DNA from: Tetrapyrgos nigripes
Taxonomy: Eukaryota; Basidiomycota; Agaricomycetes; Agaricales; Campanellaceae
NCBI GenBank assembly: GCA_013368315.1
Contig: JAACJM010000328.1
Coordinates: 1 to 64,000, forward strand
Direction: 5' to 3'
DNA length: 64,000 nucleotides
Part shown: positions 45,111 through 58,900 of the stretch, piece after piece
Numbering within the stretch: position 1 is the first letter of the stretch
Layout of the letters: each line of letters begins with the position of its first letter
Notes under the pieces: model-generated
Database searches by the model: none
What the model saw: only the letters and a program-made list of their open reading frames with translations
What the model was told of the DNA's origin: nothing
Program-made: the position numbers and the translations under genes

Positions 45111-48100
45111 CTACATTTCCTTCAGAACTTCTTCACACATCTGTACATAGTTTTGCATCTCTCCATGAGACGCAAAAAGGTCCCTAGCTTCCTGAAACTT
45201 CTTTCTAGCCTCAGTAAACTCGCTCATGTCTTTGAAAAGCAAGCCAAATTCATAAAGACACCATGCCATACTATAATGATCTGTAGACTGAAGCTGAGAG
45301 TAAGATCCCAATGCATCCGTGAAGGCTTGCTTTGCCAGCTCATATTGACCCATTTTTCTGTATATAACTCCTGATTTTTCCAAACAGTAACCCATCTCAC
45401 GAACATCATTTATAGTGGAATAAATTTGATATGCTTCATGGATTAATGAAAGAGCCTCATCCAATTGATTCTGATCTTCCAGTGTCCGGCCCAGTGTTGT
45501 CAAACAATCTGCAGTACCTCTCTGATCTCCTATGCTCTGGTACACAACCCTGGCTTTGGACAATACTTCTCTTGCCTCATTATATTTGGATTGTAGCCTG
45601 TAAACCTCCCCGAGGCCCCACAAACAGTATGCAGTACCCCCTTGGTTTCCTATGCTCTGGAACAGATCTCTGGCTTCAGACAATGTTTCTATTGCCTCAC
45701 TATATTTGCCTTGCATCCTGTAAATGTTCCCCTGGCTCTTCAAGCACTCTGCAGTACCAATCTGACTTCCTACGCTCTGGTACACCACTCTGGCTTCTAA
45801 AAGTGTTTCCGTCGCCTCACTATATTTGCTTTGCATCTCGTAAATGTCCCCCTGGCTCTTCAAGCAGTTTGCAGTACCAATCTGATTTCCTATGCTCTGA
45901 AACAGAACTCTTGCTTCGGACAGTGCCGCTGTTGCATCATTATATTTGCCTTGCACCCGGTAGGTCTCACCCAGACTCCATAAACAACCTGCAATCCCCT
46001 TCTCGGTGCGTATCTGTTCGAAGCGAGATTTGGCTTCTGCCAGTATTGCTATTGCGTCATTATATCGACTTTGCACTCTGTGAACGTCACCCATCTGCCG
46101 CAGACAATTGGCTGCTTCATATTCATTGTTAATGTTTTGAAACTTGACTCTAGCTTCTGTCAAAAACTTTGCAGCATTACTGTACTGGTTAACATAGTAA
46201 TATTTAAATCCCAATGTTTGAAGACAGAGTGCAGCCTTTTCTTGTCCCCCTTGACCTTGATATTGTGCAAATGTTTTAAAAAGATTCAAAGTATGTAACT
46301 CCAAATCTCCCCCTGGTTTCGAATCACTTGATATCAATTCTGTGATTCCAACATAAAATATCTCAATCTGGTTACGGAAGAAGTCTGAGATACTATATCT
46401 TGCTGCAATGTACTCTCTGACTGGCGCAAGCTTCATGAGTGCTTCACCTTTCTCAAGCACAAGTGAGCAATCCAGCAATTGGAATACTTTGATTTCTGGC
46501 TCAGGAACATCAGGCAACATTTCACTCAGTGTTTGGTTCCAGTTAGGTACACCATTGGGTAGATATGACAATGCTCCTAAGAGATCCTTTGCCGCTGGAT
46601 CAAGTAGTCTGACAGATAATTCTATGGAAAACTCTACATTTGTCAGTTTTCCAGGCTGTGCTCCAGACTCTGAGAGTATTTTAGTCTTTAACTCATTCCA
46701 TCTCCTGAGCAAATTCTCCAGACTAATTTTTTTTGCAAGCTGGGCTATGAGTCGGATTGCCAGAGGGACACAGTCCAACTGTTCATTCAGATGATCAATT
46801 TTCCCAGAATTATCCTCTGTTTTGATCTTTCTGGAGACCTGATAGAATGCTTCTCTGGCAGCTTCCATGGATAATGTTGGTATCTGAGATTCTCCAAGTA
46901 TCTGCCATGCAATGTCTCCTGGCCCTTCCATCCCTCTCATGGTGACAATGAGAGTAACACAGCTGAAATCAGCAATCTTTTCAATAAAATGCTTGACATC
47001 TGTTCTTGCATCCTTGTAATTCCAAGGTGTTTCAAAATTATCAAGGATAAAAAGAAGAGGGTTATGATTGATTTGCAGATAATCATATAAAATGTCATGC
47101 TGGCTTTTCCCTTCCTGCATCTTTAGCTCTAATACTTGAATCAAGCCTTGGATGAGACCATTCTGATCCTCCAGAATGTCGCAAGGCAAGAAATGGAACC
47201 TTGGAAACTTGGCCTGAACTTCTGGCTGATTGCTGATGATAAGTGCGAGGGATGTTTTTCCAATTCCTCCAGGCCCAAGAATTGCCAAGTGGTGTTGGCC
47301 TCTTCTACAGAGAATTTCAACTCCTTCGTTGACAAGATCATCCCTTCCCGTGAAAATCTTGGGTGGCGGAGGTGTTGCAAAGTGGATATCACTGTTAGAA
47401 AGTTTCCTGAACAGTTTATTTACTGTAGAGATATTAATAGCTTACTCATATGTGATTTTCTGTGTTGATAGATAAATTATCAGCTTTAAAAGGGTAAATT
47501 AGCCTTCGAATTTGAAAGGCACACCTTCCTCTGAATGATTGCAGACTCAGATACACCTCCTGTATATCCAGTTCAGCCCCAATATCTATACTAAATTGAA
47601 ATGTTTACCTATTGCATAGTTGTTCATTACTGAATTATTGAACTGAAAACTAGTTGCATCAGGAAACCAAACACTTGTGACATTCTGCTGTTGGCGAGGA
47701 TTGCTGGGCTCTTTGTGAGTATGCATGCTTGCTCCTGTGTTCAGTCCTTTCTTCCGATCATCACTTTCTTCGGAATGAAGTGACACCTTGAATGTAGCAC
47801 TAATATCTGCCTGGTCACCACCTAACTCATCTACAACCATTGCATCTTTGTCTTTGTCTTGATATCTTTCCTGATCGTCTCTGCTTGAAAGCTCTGCATT
47901 AAAATCGAGGTGACTCGGACTTCTTCTCCCCACAACTCTCTCCTTATCTCGAGCCCGTCCATGTTTGTATTGACGAGTTTCAAAGGCTGAATTCCTCTGA
48001 TCTCTGAATACATGACTCCAGTAGCCTGCAAAGCTACTGAAACCTTCAGCAGGCTCGAGCCGGCCAATAGTCATGCCGGGAATATTGATTTGATCCCCAT

Positions 48101-48146
48101 CTTCAACTCCGGGATCTGGTATATTTCTGAGGTTTCTTCGAGACAT
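45111..48146 (-). CDS. NLR3: apparently intact NB-ARC/TPR NOD-like receptor
   Basis: Exons 48146-47609 and 47422-45111 join across a 186-bp phase-1 intron to give 949 aa. The second exon has no early ATG (the Met codon of NLR2 is AGG here), which supports the two-exon model because the upstream exon is needed to supply the start. The N-terminal exon ends FQFNNSVMNNYAIG. P-loop GPGGIGKTS, LLFILDNFE, VTLIVTMRG and CVPLAIRL are all present, then about nine TPR units. The protein ends at KEM because a GAG codon of NLR2 is TAG here, removing nine C-terminal residues; NLR4 has the same end. It differs from NLR2 mostly in the N-terminal exon and within TPR units. Expected role as for NLR2. Confidence 0.88.
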
Positions 48147-48239
48147 TTCTGTAGGGATTTAGTCAATGATCATGCGCTCAATAGAGAAAAGAAAGATCAC
48201 TACATATTTAGGAACTAAGGATAGTCAAAAGTGTCGAAG

Positions 48240-48480
48240 AGTTAGTGATATAATGGAGCGTAGCGCGAAGAAACGAAAAGTGTCTGATGCGCATGACTGG
48301 TTGATGTAGCCTTGCGCAAGAACAAACGCGTAAACGTAAAAAGAATAAAAGGCACATACCGGAATGTAAGGAAGTAAGTGTCAAAGCGATGTGATAGAGT
48401 GTAGCGCGCAGAAACGAAAGGTGTCTGATACACGTGACTCGTTAATGTAGCCCTGCGCAAGAACAAAACTTTACAAGTAC
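48240..48480 (-). repeat. Direct duplication of about 140 bp upstream of NLR3
   Basis: Same pair of blocks as at 19225-19470, in reverse, 95-335 bp upstream of the NLR3 start. Confidence 0.7.
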
Positions 48481-50322
48481 ACACAAGAACGGAAATAGAT
48501 CGTACTTTCTTATGCCATGGCAATTGTATTACGCGCTTCCACAACGCCGAAACTGGAGACGTAAGTAGAGCCTTGATAGAATTGACCAGGCCTCGCAACG
48601 AGGTTTCAGTTATGAAGGGGGTGTGGGCCAGCGCTGAGGCGTGGCGCTGACACGGAAGATATAAATCTAAATAGAAACTCCTCGAACCCAGGCAAGTCCG
48701 AGAAATTATCTAGAGGTTGACGGTGGCACTTTCTAGGCAGTAACAACCAAGAAATTTCTGAAACAGCAATGAGATAGTGTAATACCATTTCTGGTATTGC
48801 AGGAAGACGCATTAGATGCAGCTAGCCGCTAGACGCGTAGGAAGCTTGGAAATCAAAGTCATGAGTACGCTTCAACCCCTATTTCTTTTTCTCTTATTTC
48901 TTATCTTCTATGTACCTTACACCATCTCGGCTCTTTTCCATTTACTTCCTTATTTCATTATCCCTTATTCTCTTCTATAATTTATTTATCTTATCCTCCA
49001 TCAAACGCGTACATGTATCACAGCTGGAACAAGTTTTATACCTATTTTCCGAGCACACCTTTTATACTTATCATCTCCTCTGCGTCTGTCTCTTATGCGT
49101 TTGAACCTCAATATCTTTCGTTTCCTTGCTATTTATCAACTGGGGTCTCGAGCCTCATTTTTGCATAAATACTAGTACTTACATCGAAAATACCAAGTTA
49201 CCAAGTTCCAACTTCACCAGTCCTAGCCTAAGTTGAATCCTACCCAAATCCCAACCTCCCAGCTCTTTCCCAGAAAGCCTCTACTTACCCTCTCATCTCT
49301 TTCGTATCTGCTGTTTCAATTATCTTTGGTCTGTCTGCCCTAGAGTGGATAGATCAGCACCATTTTCAGCCACTAGATTACTTTCTTGAACTTACTTCAG
49401 TTTCGGGGAGTTTTCTTATTGGTTTGTTTCCCCTCACAACAAAAGGAAGATGGGAACAATGAGAGGCTTTCTGGGAAAGAGCTGGGAGACTGGGACTTTG
49501 GACTGGATTGGCTTAGGCTAGGAAGAGTGAAGTTGGTAGTGGATAACTTGGTATATTGTGTGCATGTAAGTACTAGGTATTTATGTACTACACGCCGAGT
49601 CAGTAATAGTAAGAAAATGAGGGATTTTGAGTCTAAAACTTGTAAGAGAAAGATGTGTAAGAAGAAATGAGTATGAGATAGGCTGACGGAATTGATATAA
49701 AACATGTACCAGGTGTGATACATGTATGAGTGTGGCGGGAGTCAAGAGAAATGAAAATATACTAGCGAATAATGAATTTGTAAAACAAATGGAAAAGAGC
49801 TGAGAAGATGTACAGTCCGTATGAAGAAGAATAATGATAAAAGAAAAGACAGGGGCTACGACTTACGCGTCACTTGTTCCTGATAGGTCTACACGTCTAG
49901 AGGCTGGCTATGTGTGACGTGTCCTCATACAATAGACAGTTTGCGCTTTTCGGACACGACTGAGTGTATTTTGGGGTATACTCTGCTGCAGCGAATATCC
50001 TTCCATGGATATAGTGCTTGTGGGGGGCTACAGAGCTCAGCGGGTCATTATATGCCCATGAGGGATCAGTCCCAAGCGCAAAACAAGCCTTATATGCACC
50101 GTCATTTTTGGTCAGTCCGAAAAGCACAACGCAGATTTCGTACGTGGCCGCGTAGCGCAAACTGTCTAATACCAGAAATGGTATTACAGTGCAGGAATGA
50201 TAAATACAGATTATTTTCTAACTGGAGAAGGGCCTCGTTCCGAGGCACTGACCTTACTTGAGCCAGTTTGCTGGGTTTCTTTCCCATTCACATGTGACTG
50301 CAAGACTTCTATTTTGTCCTTA
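48481..50322. repeat. NLR3 5' region with fold-back element
   Basis: Mirror of 17380-19225. The diverged inverted halves of the fold-back element lie at about 48840-49880. Outside them the small palindrome ataccatttctggtat occurs at 48780-48800 and near 50172. No protein gene seen. Confidence 0.65.
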
Positions 50323-50479
50323 GAGATATACTTAGACTATTTATATTATTATACTACTTTGATTAATGATATATACTTGAGAGTCAAGCAAGATACGTTC
50401 GCACGCTCTTACCCCCCCACTTTGTGACTCTCGCTAAGATTACTCACTAAGATAACCTAAGTTTAATCTTTATATATGA

Positions 50480-52250
50480 TTGTACTGGTGCTCACATTGT
50501 CAACTTCAAAGATGACGCTGATGTGGGGGATGGTGGGGTCGCTGATGTCAACAATGGTGCAGCTGCTGCAGCAGACTTGGTAGATGATGAGGAAGGCAGG
50601 TCAACACAAATCACATGGTTTTGAGTTTACTGACGAGCAGTATTTAGGCAAAGGCAATGTTATACCATTGACTGTATCTGGAGCAATTGATACTGATTTA
50701 TCGTCAATGACTGCCAATGAGTTGATTGGCTGGGGTCTTCTCAATCTCTGGAAAACTGCTGAAGAGGGAGCTTATGCATTTCAACATGGGAGTCAGGCTG
50801 TGAATGAATTTGGTCTTTCATGAAACCAACAAGCGGTTGCGAGCACTGAAGAGGAACGAGGCAATTACTGGCATAAAGCCTTCCTGTTGCTATTTCCAAA
50901 TGGGCGTGGTGGTATTGAGGCTCCATGACCTAATCCGGTCAACTTCTGCTTGCACCTTCGATGGGCCTTAAGATACCATGACTGTCAATTTCGAAAACAT
51001 GAAACGTTTCCATTTGTTGCATTTGGAATGGCACAGAAACGAGAAGCCCTCAATTCAGCCCATGTCCAGATGCAGTGCAGGACATTTGAAGCTGAAGCTC
51101 AGATCATGTCTTCCATCTCAGTCAAGAATCTTCAAGCAGCGGGGCGTCAGGAAGTCAACCATGAAGCCATCACTGATCCAGGTGTCCAGCTTTTGCGAAA
51201 GCATGTACAAACCACCATGGGTCGTATCATGGGCTCAGATGCTTGCCCGTAGTCAAATCTGGTCCACATCAATGTTCTTGGGCCCACCGTTGCTTTGGAT
51301 CACCATGAATCCCTGTGACAAGTTTTCACTGGAGAGAACATTGATATGGATGCTTTTATTGCTACTATGGGTCCTGATGCTGATACACGCACTAAAAATG
51401 TCGCTAATGATCCCTACGCTTCATGATTTGTGCCATTCTTAAAACACTATTTGGCGTAGAATCAACTTCCTACAAAGTGAACAGTAGTGAAGGGATATTT
51501 GGGCAGGTAAGGGCATATTTTGGAAGTGTAGAGTCGCAGGGAAGAGGGAGCCTTCACTTGCACATTCTTCTATGGTTGTATCACACCCCAACTTCAGACG
51601 AGCTGCAGGAGTTGTTGAAATTGGAGGAGTTTCAGCAAAGAATCAGGTCCTTCATCAAGGAAAACTTTCACACACATGTAGCCGGTCTGGAGACTCAGGA
51701 AAAGATCAAGGAGGTACCAAATGAAACTGCTATTGCCTACAGCCGTCCCCCCAATCCTAACAGTCCCAACTATGAAAATGAGTGTCGGGACATGGAGAAA
51801 CGTGTTGCGTGGTCAAAAAAGCTGCATAAATGTGAAGTTCGTCGGTGTTTGGTGGTGGATATGAGGACTGGGACCATGCACTGCAAACATAAAGCACCAT
51901 TTTCATTGGCTGAGGATGAATATATTGAAGAAAAATGGAAAAACCTACAAGTATATGAATGGATGGGTGAAAGCACTCGCTATCAACGCTTGGTGCAATA
52001 ACGATGGGCAAACTCCTTACCAATGGGGAAGAAATGAGGAACATATCATATTATGTGTTTAAATACTCACTCAAGAATCAATGGCAGTTCTACTTCAGCC
52101 ATATTTGCAAAGGCGCTTGTGTACCACAAAAAACAGTGCCTATCTGGAAACCCTGCAAGAGCAGCAGTGACTGCTGACTTTCTGACTCTGCCACGCCATC
52201 AATCGGGAGCAGGAACTGGCTGGACCAATGGTCATTTCATACCTGATGGG
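50480..52250 (+). pseudogene. Helitron Rep (HUH) domain, broken frame
   Basis: Fragments in consecutive frames: 50584-50823, 50950-51252 and 51423-52001. The Helitron-like N-terminal region reads RYHDCQFRKHETFPFVAFGM. The HUH nuclease motif appears as GSLHLHILLWL at about 51548-51580, where the usual motif is H-x-H. Frameshifts and stops separate the parts, and the conserved KLLTNGEE region near 52010 is out of frame. The protein would initiate rolling-circle transposition by nicking DNA, but this copy is not functional. Confidence 0.8.
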
Positions 52251-53315
52251 TTGGGGTGATATATACAGGTCTCATAAGTATATGCCAATCTATTGGTCAT
52301 CCTTTATTGGAAGTCTACTGAAGACCTTCCCTGACTTGCAGAGGTAGGTGCTATAAATGGAATTATATCATTGACTTATGGTGCTGATGATAGTCGTAGG
52401 GCTCAGAAAGATCAAGAGGGGCAAGCAGCAGAGATCACGACAGAACCACCTATGGCGGCATGCATTAATGGAGGCACAAATACAGAAGGAGATACAATAG
52501 ACTCACCGGAAGAGGTTTGTCACTCAGAGTTTGGTGTTTGCAATAACAGATATTGACAAGATTGACCACCAGTGTGAAGATATAGTGACATTGGATATTG
52601 ACTCGAACGGAAGGGTGTTTGCGAAATGCCAGCTTACGGACTACCGCTGTCGAGGAGAAGAATTGCAAAGTTATAACATCCTTCAATTTTTCGTGGATAC
52701 ATACGAGGAAGACAAGACAAAATCAAAGGCAACAACTAGTTTGGATGATGGAGAAGACTCATCTCATCAGCCCAGACGAAAGGCAAACAGTCATGTCCCC
52801 TACCTTTCCAACCATCCTTGAGTGTTGAGGACTTCAGGACACAATACACTGCCTAACATCATTGGCCAATTCTTCATGCGTCGTGATGACCCAACTGTTT
52901 GTGACTTATACTGTGCATCAATGCTTATGCTGTTGAAGCCATGGAGGAATCTACAAACTGACCTGAAGTCTGACGATGAGACATGAGTTTCAGCATTTGA
53001 CCGATTCACTGAAACGTGTACAAAATGTGAACGAGACTTAATGTCGGACATCCAATACTTCTATGAATGTGAATTGTCAGTGCGGAAGCATGAGGTGGCA
53101 GAGTTGGATGAAGAGACATTGGCATGACTGACATAGATGACGATGACGATGCAGGTGGTGGTGGAGATGACACACCTAATATGGCATACACTGAAGAAGG
53201 ACTTGCTGCACTGGACACCCAGCAACAGTCACAGTGGGAGTTGCAGAATGGTATGCAAGCTGTTCAGATAGCTTGAAAAGTTGGAGTATTCAAGGGCGAT
53301 TACCAGTCATGGAGC
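52251..53315 (+). pseudogene. Degenerate linker of Helitron Rep/helicase gene
   Basis: Fragments 52371-52556 and 52531-52821 correspond to 14941-14466 on the minus strand. Several stops; near 52985 a TGA interrupts the segment DDET[stop]VSAFDRF. Confidence 0.65.
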
Positions 53316-54870
53316 TTGCCTGATAATGTCTCGGCTCTCAACTATGCAGGACCAGAGAACATTGAAAAGCTACAGTCCTGGAAAACTACCATGTCAGCTT
53401 TTGTCAAGGCTCAGAATATGGCTGTGTTACCAACCACCAATGTGAGTCAGGCATCCCAGGGAGATGTCTCCCAGTTGGAGGACAAATCCCCATCTCATAG
53501 GAAGGAAAAGGAGCAGCTACCTGGTGTGGACATGATTGAGGAGACAGAGGTTGAGAAATCATTGGACTACCTGGATCCAGAAGAATTAAAAGACGATCAG
53601 CGTCAAGCATACAACATCATTACATGGCATATGGACCAAACCCTGGCTAATCAAAACCCCCCTCTGCTTCGTATGGTGCTGTATGGAGAAGGAGGTACTG
53701 GAAAATCATGGGTTATCCAAACTGTCTCCCAGTATTTCCAAGAGCGACGAGCGAAACATCTTCTAATCAAGGCAGTGTATACAGGAGTAGTGGCATCGTT
53801 GATTGATGGAAAAACATTGCATGTCATTGGGCATATTTTGGTAAATTGTTCTGCAGGTGTCGCAATGAGAGATGATGTGAAGAAGGAGTTGCAACAATTC
53901 TGGAAGGACTACACATACCTCATCATTGATGAATATTCCATGATATCAAAGTCATTCTTGGCCTGATTGTCACGGCATATTGGCATATGTAGGCAGGCAG
54001 CAAGCAGGGGAGCCTCTGTTGGAAAAGTCTTTTGGTGGTATAAATGTCATATTGTGTGGAGACCTGCACCAGTTTCCACCGGTAGCAACCACATCACACA
54101 AAGCTCTTTTCCACCCTATCAATCTCGCGAAGGACACGGTTGATGAACAAGTTGGGCAATCAATTTACGAGGAGTTCGATATAGTTGTAATTCTGAAGGA
54201 GCAGCTGCATGTAGAAGACCCAGAGTGGAGAGATTTTCTTGTTCATCTTTGTAATGGGAAAGTACAACAGCAGCATATCGAGATGCTATGCACCATGGTT
54301 TTGGGACATCCTTCATGCTCCCAACCTGACTTTACAACAAGCCCATGGAATGATGTGTCACTAGTGATGCCTTGACACGCCATCTGGGAGCAGTGGAACG
54401 AAGACGCGATTCATAAGCACTGCAAAGAAAAAGGATGTCAGTTACTCATCTGCAAAGCTTCAAACACCATACAAAACAAGCCACTCACTATGGTAGAGCG
54501 GTACGCACTTGCCATCTGCCTTGGAAAGCAGAAGTCCCACAAGAATCTGCCAGACCAGTTGGAACTTGCCATTGGAGCAAAGGTGTTGGTGACGAAGAAT
54601 ATCGAGACAGATCTGGACATTACCAATGGTATGCGCGGAGAGATTGTTGACATAGTCCTGGACCCTTGTGAGCCAAAGCATGACGACAATGGACCAGTCA
54701 CCCACCTGAAATATCTCCCACTTTATATTTTGGTAAAAATGAAGAGGACAAGGGCACAGAAGCTGGCGGGTTTGGACGAAAACGTCATTCCGATAGAACC
54801 CACTTCACAAAAGATCTACCTGAAGATACGACGGGGGAAGAAGATTGTCAGCCGCACCTCAGCCTCGTAA
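53316..54870 (+). pseudogene. Helitron PIF1-like helicase, truncated
   Basis: Three segments (53316-53966, 53980-54375, 54490-54870) carry DDQRQAYNIITWHM, Walker A YGEGGTGKSW at about 53683-53712, Walker B LIIDEYSM near 53920-53945 and motif III CGDLHQFPP near 54056-54082. Frame breaks lie near 53966 and 54375. The frame ends early at SRTSAS because of the deletion at 54857, so motif VI (kept in the left arm) is missing. Confidence 0.82.
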
Positions 54871-55311
54871 CCCAGGAAGACCAAGGAAAATTCTCCTAGA
54901 GGCTTGAAGTGGCTCGAACCCTGCCTGAACCCGAAAATAGAGCACTCGTCATCACGCATATTTAGAGGCATGTCCCTAGGCCAAGCTTCACTCGCTCAGG
55001 GAACTTAACAAGGAACCGTGACTCAGGATGGTTCATAGAAAGACATAGAATTTGTATTCACAGCGAGACCACGCCCAGCATCCGAGGAACATTTCTACCG
55101 TATACGAGGAATAAGTCACGGACCACATTCACGGACCACATTCCAGTATAACAATATGCTTGAGACAGCTCCGCTCATCTACTATGTCCTGAATATTCAA
55201 ACTCTCCAAGCCCAACTTATCGATCTGCACAAATTCCACGCAGTCAGCTTTTACTGCTACGAGTCATGACCTCCATGTATTACCATAAACTTGCCGTCAC
55301 CTATTCACCAA
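54871..55311. other. Shared spacer, right arm
   Basis: Mirror of 7271-7552 joined to 12430-12600. It contains the uninterrupted target site of the large hAT (ctcaggat, 55022-55029). No gene seen. Confidence 0.75.
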
Positions 55312-55716
55312 TAGGGAACAGCACGGGGATCCCGCGGGGAAAAAATTCTGACCCGTCCCCATCCCCGTCAAAACCCGTCCCCGCCCTCACGGGTCACGGG
55401 GATTCAACGGGACAGATGGGGAAGAGGCAAAACCCGCGGGTTCACGGGTACCCCTACATACATATCACTACTATGAAGCATGAGGACTTTTTTTCGCAAT
55501 TGTGTAGTATGTAATCTACTTACCTATGACTCTGCCTGAAGGTTCCTGTAAATAATTATTCCAACATCAACTTTCTGTAGTACCAGGCGGCGGGTTGTGT
55601 ACCCGTGTGACGGGTCACGGGTTTGGCGCGGGATGAGAGAAGCAGCCCCGTCCCCGTCCCCGCCATACCCCGTCCCCGCGACCCGTCATTTCCCCGCGGA
55701 CCCGTGCTATTCCCTA
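55312..55716. mobile_element. Short non-autonomous hAT relative, 405 bp
   Basis: Ends tagggaacagcacgggg and ...ccgtgctattcccta, flanked by exact ttcaccaa at 55304-55311 and 55717-55724. The left arm keeps the empty site at 7263-7270. Subterminal acgggt/acccgt motifs, no coding sequence. Confidence 0.95.
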
Positions 55717-55959
55717 TTCACCAAAGATGCTAGATGGAGAACTTGGCCTGGACTTTTCGAAGCCCTCTATAAACAGGTATCAGATATTAGCCTCGTTGAA
55801 CTTAGTGGACATTAGGTATGTTTAGTGATTCTGTGTTTCTCACCTCCCAAGATAATACTGCTGAAGGAAGTCAAATGAACTGATGTACATAGGAAGAAAG
55901 AGACGCAGATTCTGATACGTGAAAAGACGTGCCATGCAAATTAATTTGCAGTGAGTCAA

Positions 55960-58900
55960 GGATGCTGAGACAATAGATCAACCCCGTTGCAAAGGCTTTT
56001 GCAGAACTCAAGTCGACGCAAGCTTCGGCTCAAAGGCAGAGACAAGTAAAACAAATACAGAAAGAGAAGCGGAACGAAAAAGACGCCAGGGAAAGCGGGA
56101 CGCATACTCCAGTCTCTATCCCTATCCCCAGGGTTTACTGTCCCTAGTAGCAACACCAGCGTCAGCACTATTTCCATTCTGTTCCTATTTCCGTCATTGC
56201 CCAGACCAATGCGAATACAAGCCCATTCCTGTACTCCGAGCACTGATACGCAATATCCAATTACCCATCATCCAACGCTCAACGGTATAACCCACTAGCT
56301 TCACACATACAACCATGGGATAAGGACAGAACGAGAAAAAAGAGAAAAAAACATAAGTAGGAAGGAGAATAAGGAACAAGGGGGGAAAAGGAAGTAAACA
56401 AAAAGAGAAGAAAGAAAAAAGAAGAACCGGGAAGTATAAAACCGACAAATGAACAGCAAGAGTAGAGGCAGAAGCAGAAGCTGCACCACCGTATGCGACC
56501 GTCTAGCACTCTATAGTCACCAACAGCAGTGAAACCACGGGTATAAACACTCGTCCCCGCAAACGTATTCGTATAAATGAATACCAACTCGCCATTGACA
56601 CCAAAGTCACATAGTTTGATGTGCCTATAACGGAAAACGACGAGTTGGAGGTTTCGATGTCTTTTTCGTGATTTATTTTTCTGTGAAATGTAAGGGGGGG
56701 AGGGAAAGGGAGAGCAAGGAGGGGGGGAAGGGGGGGGGACAGTTAAGGGGATGGAGGGCAGAGCAATGCGCAAAGAGAGAGGAAAAGAAAGAACAGTAGT
56801 TAGTGACGATGTCAACGGCAACGAGAGAGAGGGGAAAAAGACACCGAAAACAGGAAATGTGAAAGTAAGAATGAAAGAATGAAAGAAAATTAGCCGTAGT
56901 TAAGGTGCAAGACAGGAGGGGGAAATGGTAGAAGGATGCTAAACCGTGGAAAAGGCAGAAGAAACCAAAAACCTTAGAAGTCATGCAAGATGAGACCCAC
57001 CTCAATCCAATCCATACACATACATATATTCAGCTCTTGCAGGTATGCTCCGTAGGACGCAATGGTCCAGTTTCCATTGCTGATGTTATTCTTGCAATGC
57101 AAGTATGAAGTAGAGACTATTTTACTATGAGCTATGTACCATCTCACATCTCGTTTTAAGTTTACCCCTATTCTTTTCCCCAATCCAGGACTAGGTGTAT
57201 GGGAGGATTGAAGAGAAATAGACATAGACATAAAGAAATCACAAAGCAAAGAAAAGGAAAGAAGAAAAAAGAATAGAATAAAAACAGAACTTTGTGCGGA
57301 AGACAGAAAAGCATCGGGACCATCCGTGGGTGACAAAAACCAGCAGAAGCATTAACATCAACGATATTACTGCCGACATCAGCGCCGGCAGTATCATCAC
57401 CATAGTCGACACTGGAACCAGACCCGAAGCTATGCTCAGCACTTGATAACGAAGCTCCAAAACCCAACACTAATACTCGCATCTTCAGCTCGTGAACCCA
57501 ACCTCCCCTTCACCCTTCTTTTACCCTCCTTCGCTACTTTGACGCCTGATGCCCAACCCCCCCCCCCTTTCAAAAAAGAAAAGAAAAGTACACCACTCAA
57601 ACCCCAAACCCCACCCTTCGCAACAAAGACGAACCTCGAAAAGCAATTGAAACTCGAACTCACACCTGAAACCAGACCGACCCCACCCTTCACAAAAACC
57701 CCAAACCACGCCCCCCGAAACTCCAAGAGGAAGGAAAACGAAAACTCGGGTTGATACAAACACTCTTCCCCCCAAACATATTCGCGAAAACTGTTCACTA
57801 GCTTCTCCGCTGACACCAGGGTTGCATGGTGCAATGTCTTCGGAGAAGGAGAGGATGTTGGAGGGGGACACGGCAGGCAAAGCAGCGCGCAAAGAGAGAA
57901 GAAAAAGAAAGAACAGTAGTTAGCGACGACGTCAACGGCAACGAGAGAGCGGGGGGGGGAAAGCCATGGAAAACAGAAACAATAAATTGAGAACCAAAGA
58001 GAATTAGCCGTAGTCATAGCCATGGCTGTGTACATAGACATAGACGTAAAGCCAAGGAAACTCACCGTGATGTATAACCCCATCCTACATGAAATCTGAA
58101 CCCTCCGAGACACTCTGCGCAATCCCCCTCACCATGGTGATCGGGGTATGCCCTCGGAGCGGGGAGGTGGATTCATAGAGTCGAAGGAGCCTGGTTATAA
58201 ATAAGCCAGTCAGCATTGAAACCGTAAAACGAAAACACGAAAACACAAGACATCAACGGTGACATCAAAGGAACAAGAGGGGAGGGAGAAATGCGAGAAA
58301 GACATGAAACGGAGCAAATGGCGGAAGAAAGCAAAAACCTGGAAACCGTGCGAGAAGAGACACCCACCTCAATCCCACTCCATGCATATAAATATGTTCG
58401 GCTCTTGCAGATATGCTCCGCAAGACTGCGCTATTAACTTTGGTTTTGGAGTGCTTTGTGCATATATGAAAAATGCGGAGTTCTCGGCGGAGTTGTTTGC
58501 AAATTTGAAGTTTTGCATTTCCGAGGACGATCCGTTTGAGAGCGGGAAGGGGAAGGAGATAATGAGGAGGTGGGGAGTGATAGGGGAGAGGTTGAGAGGA
58601 AGGGTGGACAGAGATAAGGGTACGAGGGTCAGTATTTGCATTTACACTAGAGGAGGAAAGGACAAGCGAAGAAAGGAAGAAAGAAGGCGAGACAAAGAAA
58701 CGAAACGAAAACCGAAACGAAAACGAAAACGAACAACGCCAAAGGGTCCCGCTGATACTGACAATGCCAGCATGACTCGGACAAGACACCAATATCCCAC
58801 TCCCAAGCCGGACCCCCCGACCTCAACGACAACTGTGACCGGTCAGCCGGTCACCCCCCATAACACCAGCAAGATACCGAAAGGCATTTCCAACCCCAAG

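Larger units (their letters stand above)
50323..54857 (+). mobile_element. Helitron remnant, right arm
   Basis: Plus-strand Helitron with the Rep half that is missing from the left arm, followed by the shared Rep/helicase middle and helicase. The helicase is cut at about 54857, where it joins cctcgtaac, deleting about 1 kb of C-terminus and 3' end kept at 12602-13620. The left breakpoint, after gtccttaga, does not show the classical 5'-TC terminus, so the exact element end is uncertain. Confidence 0.78.
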
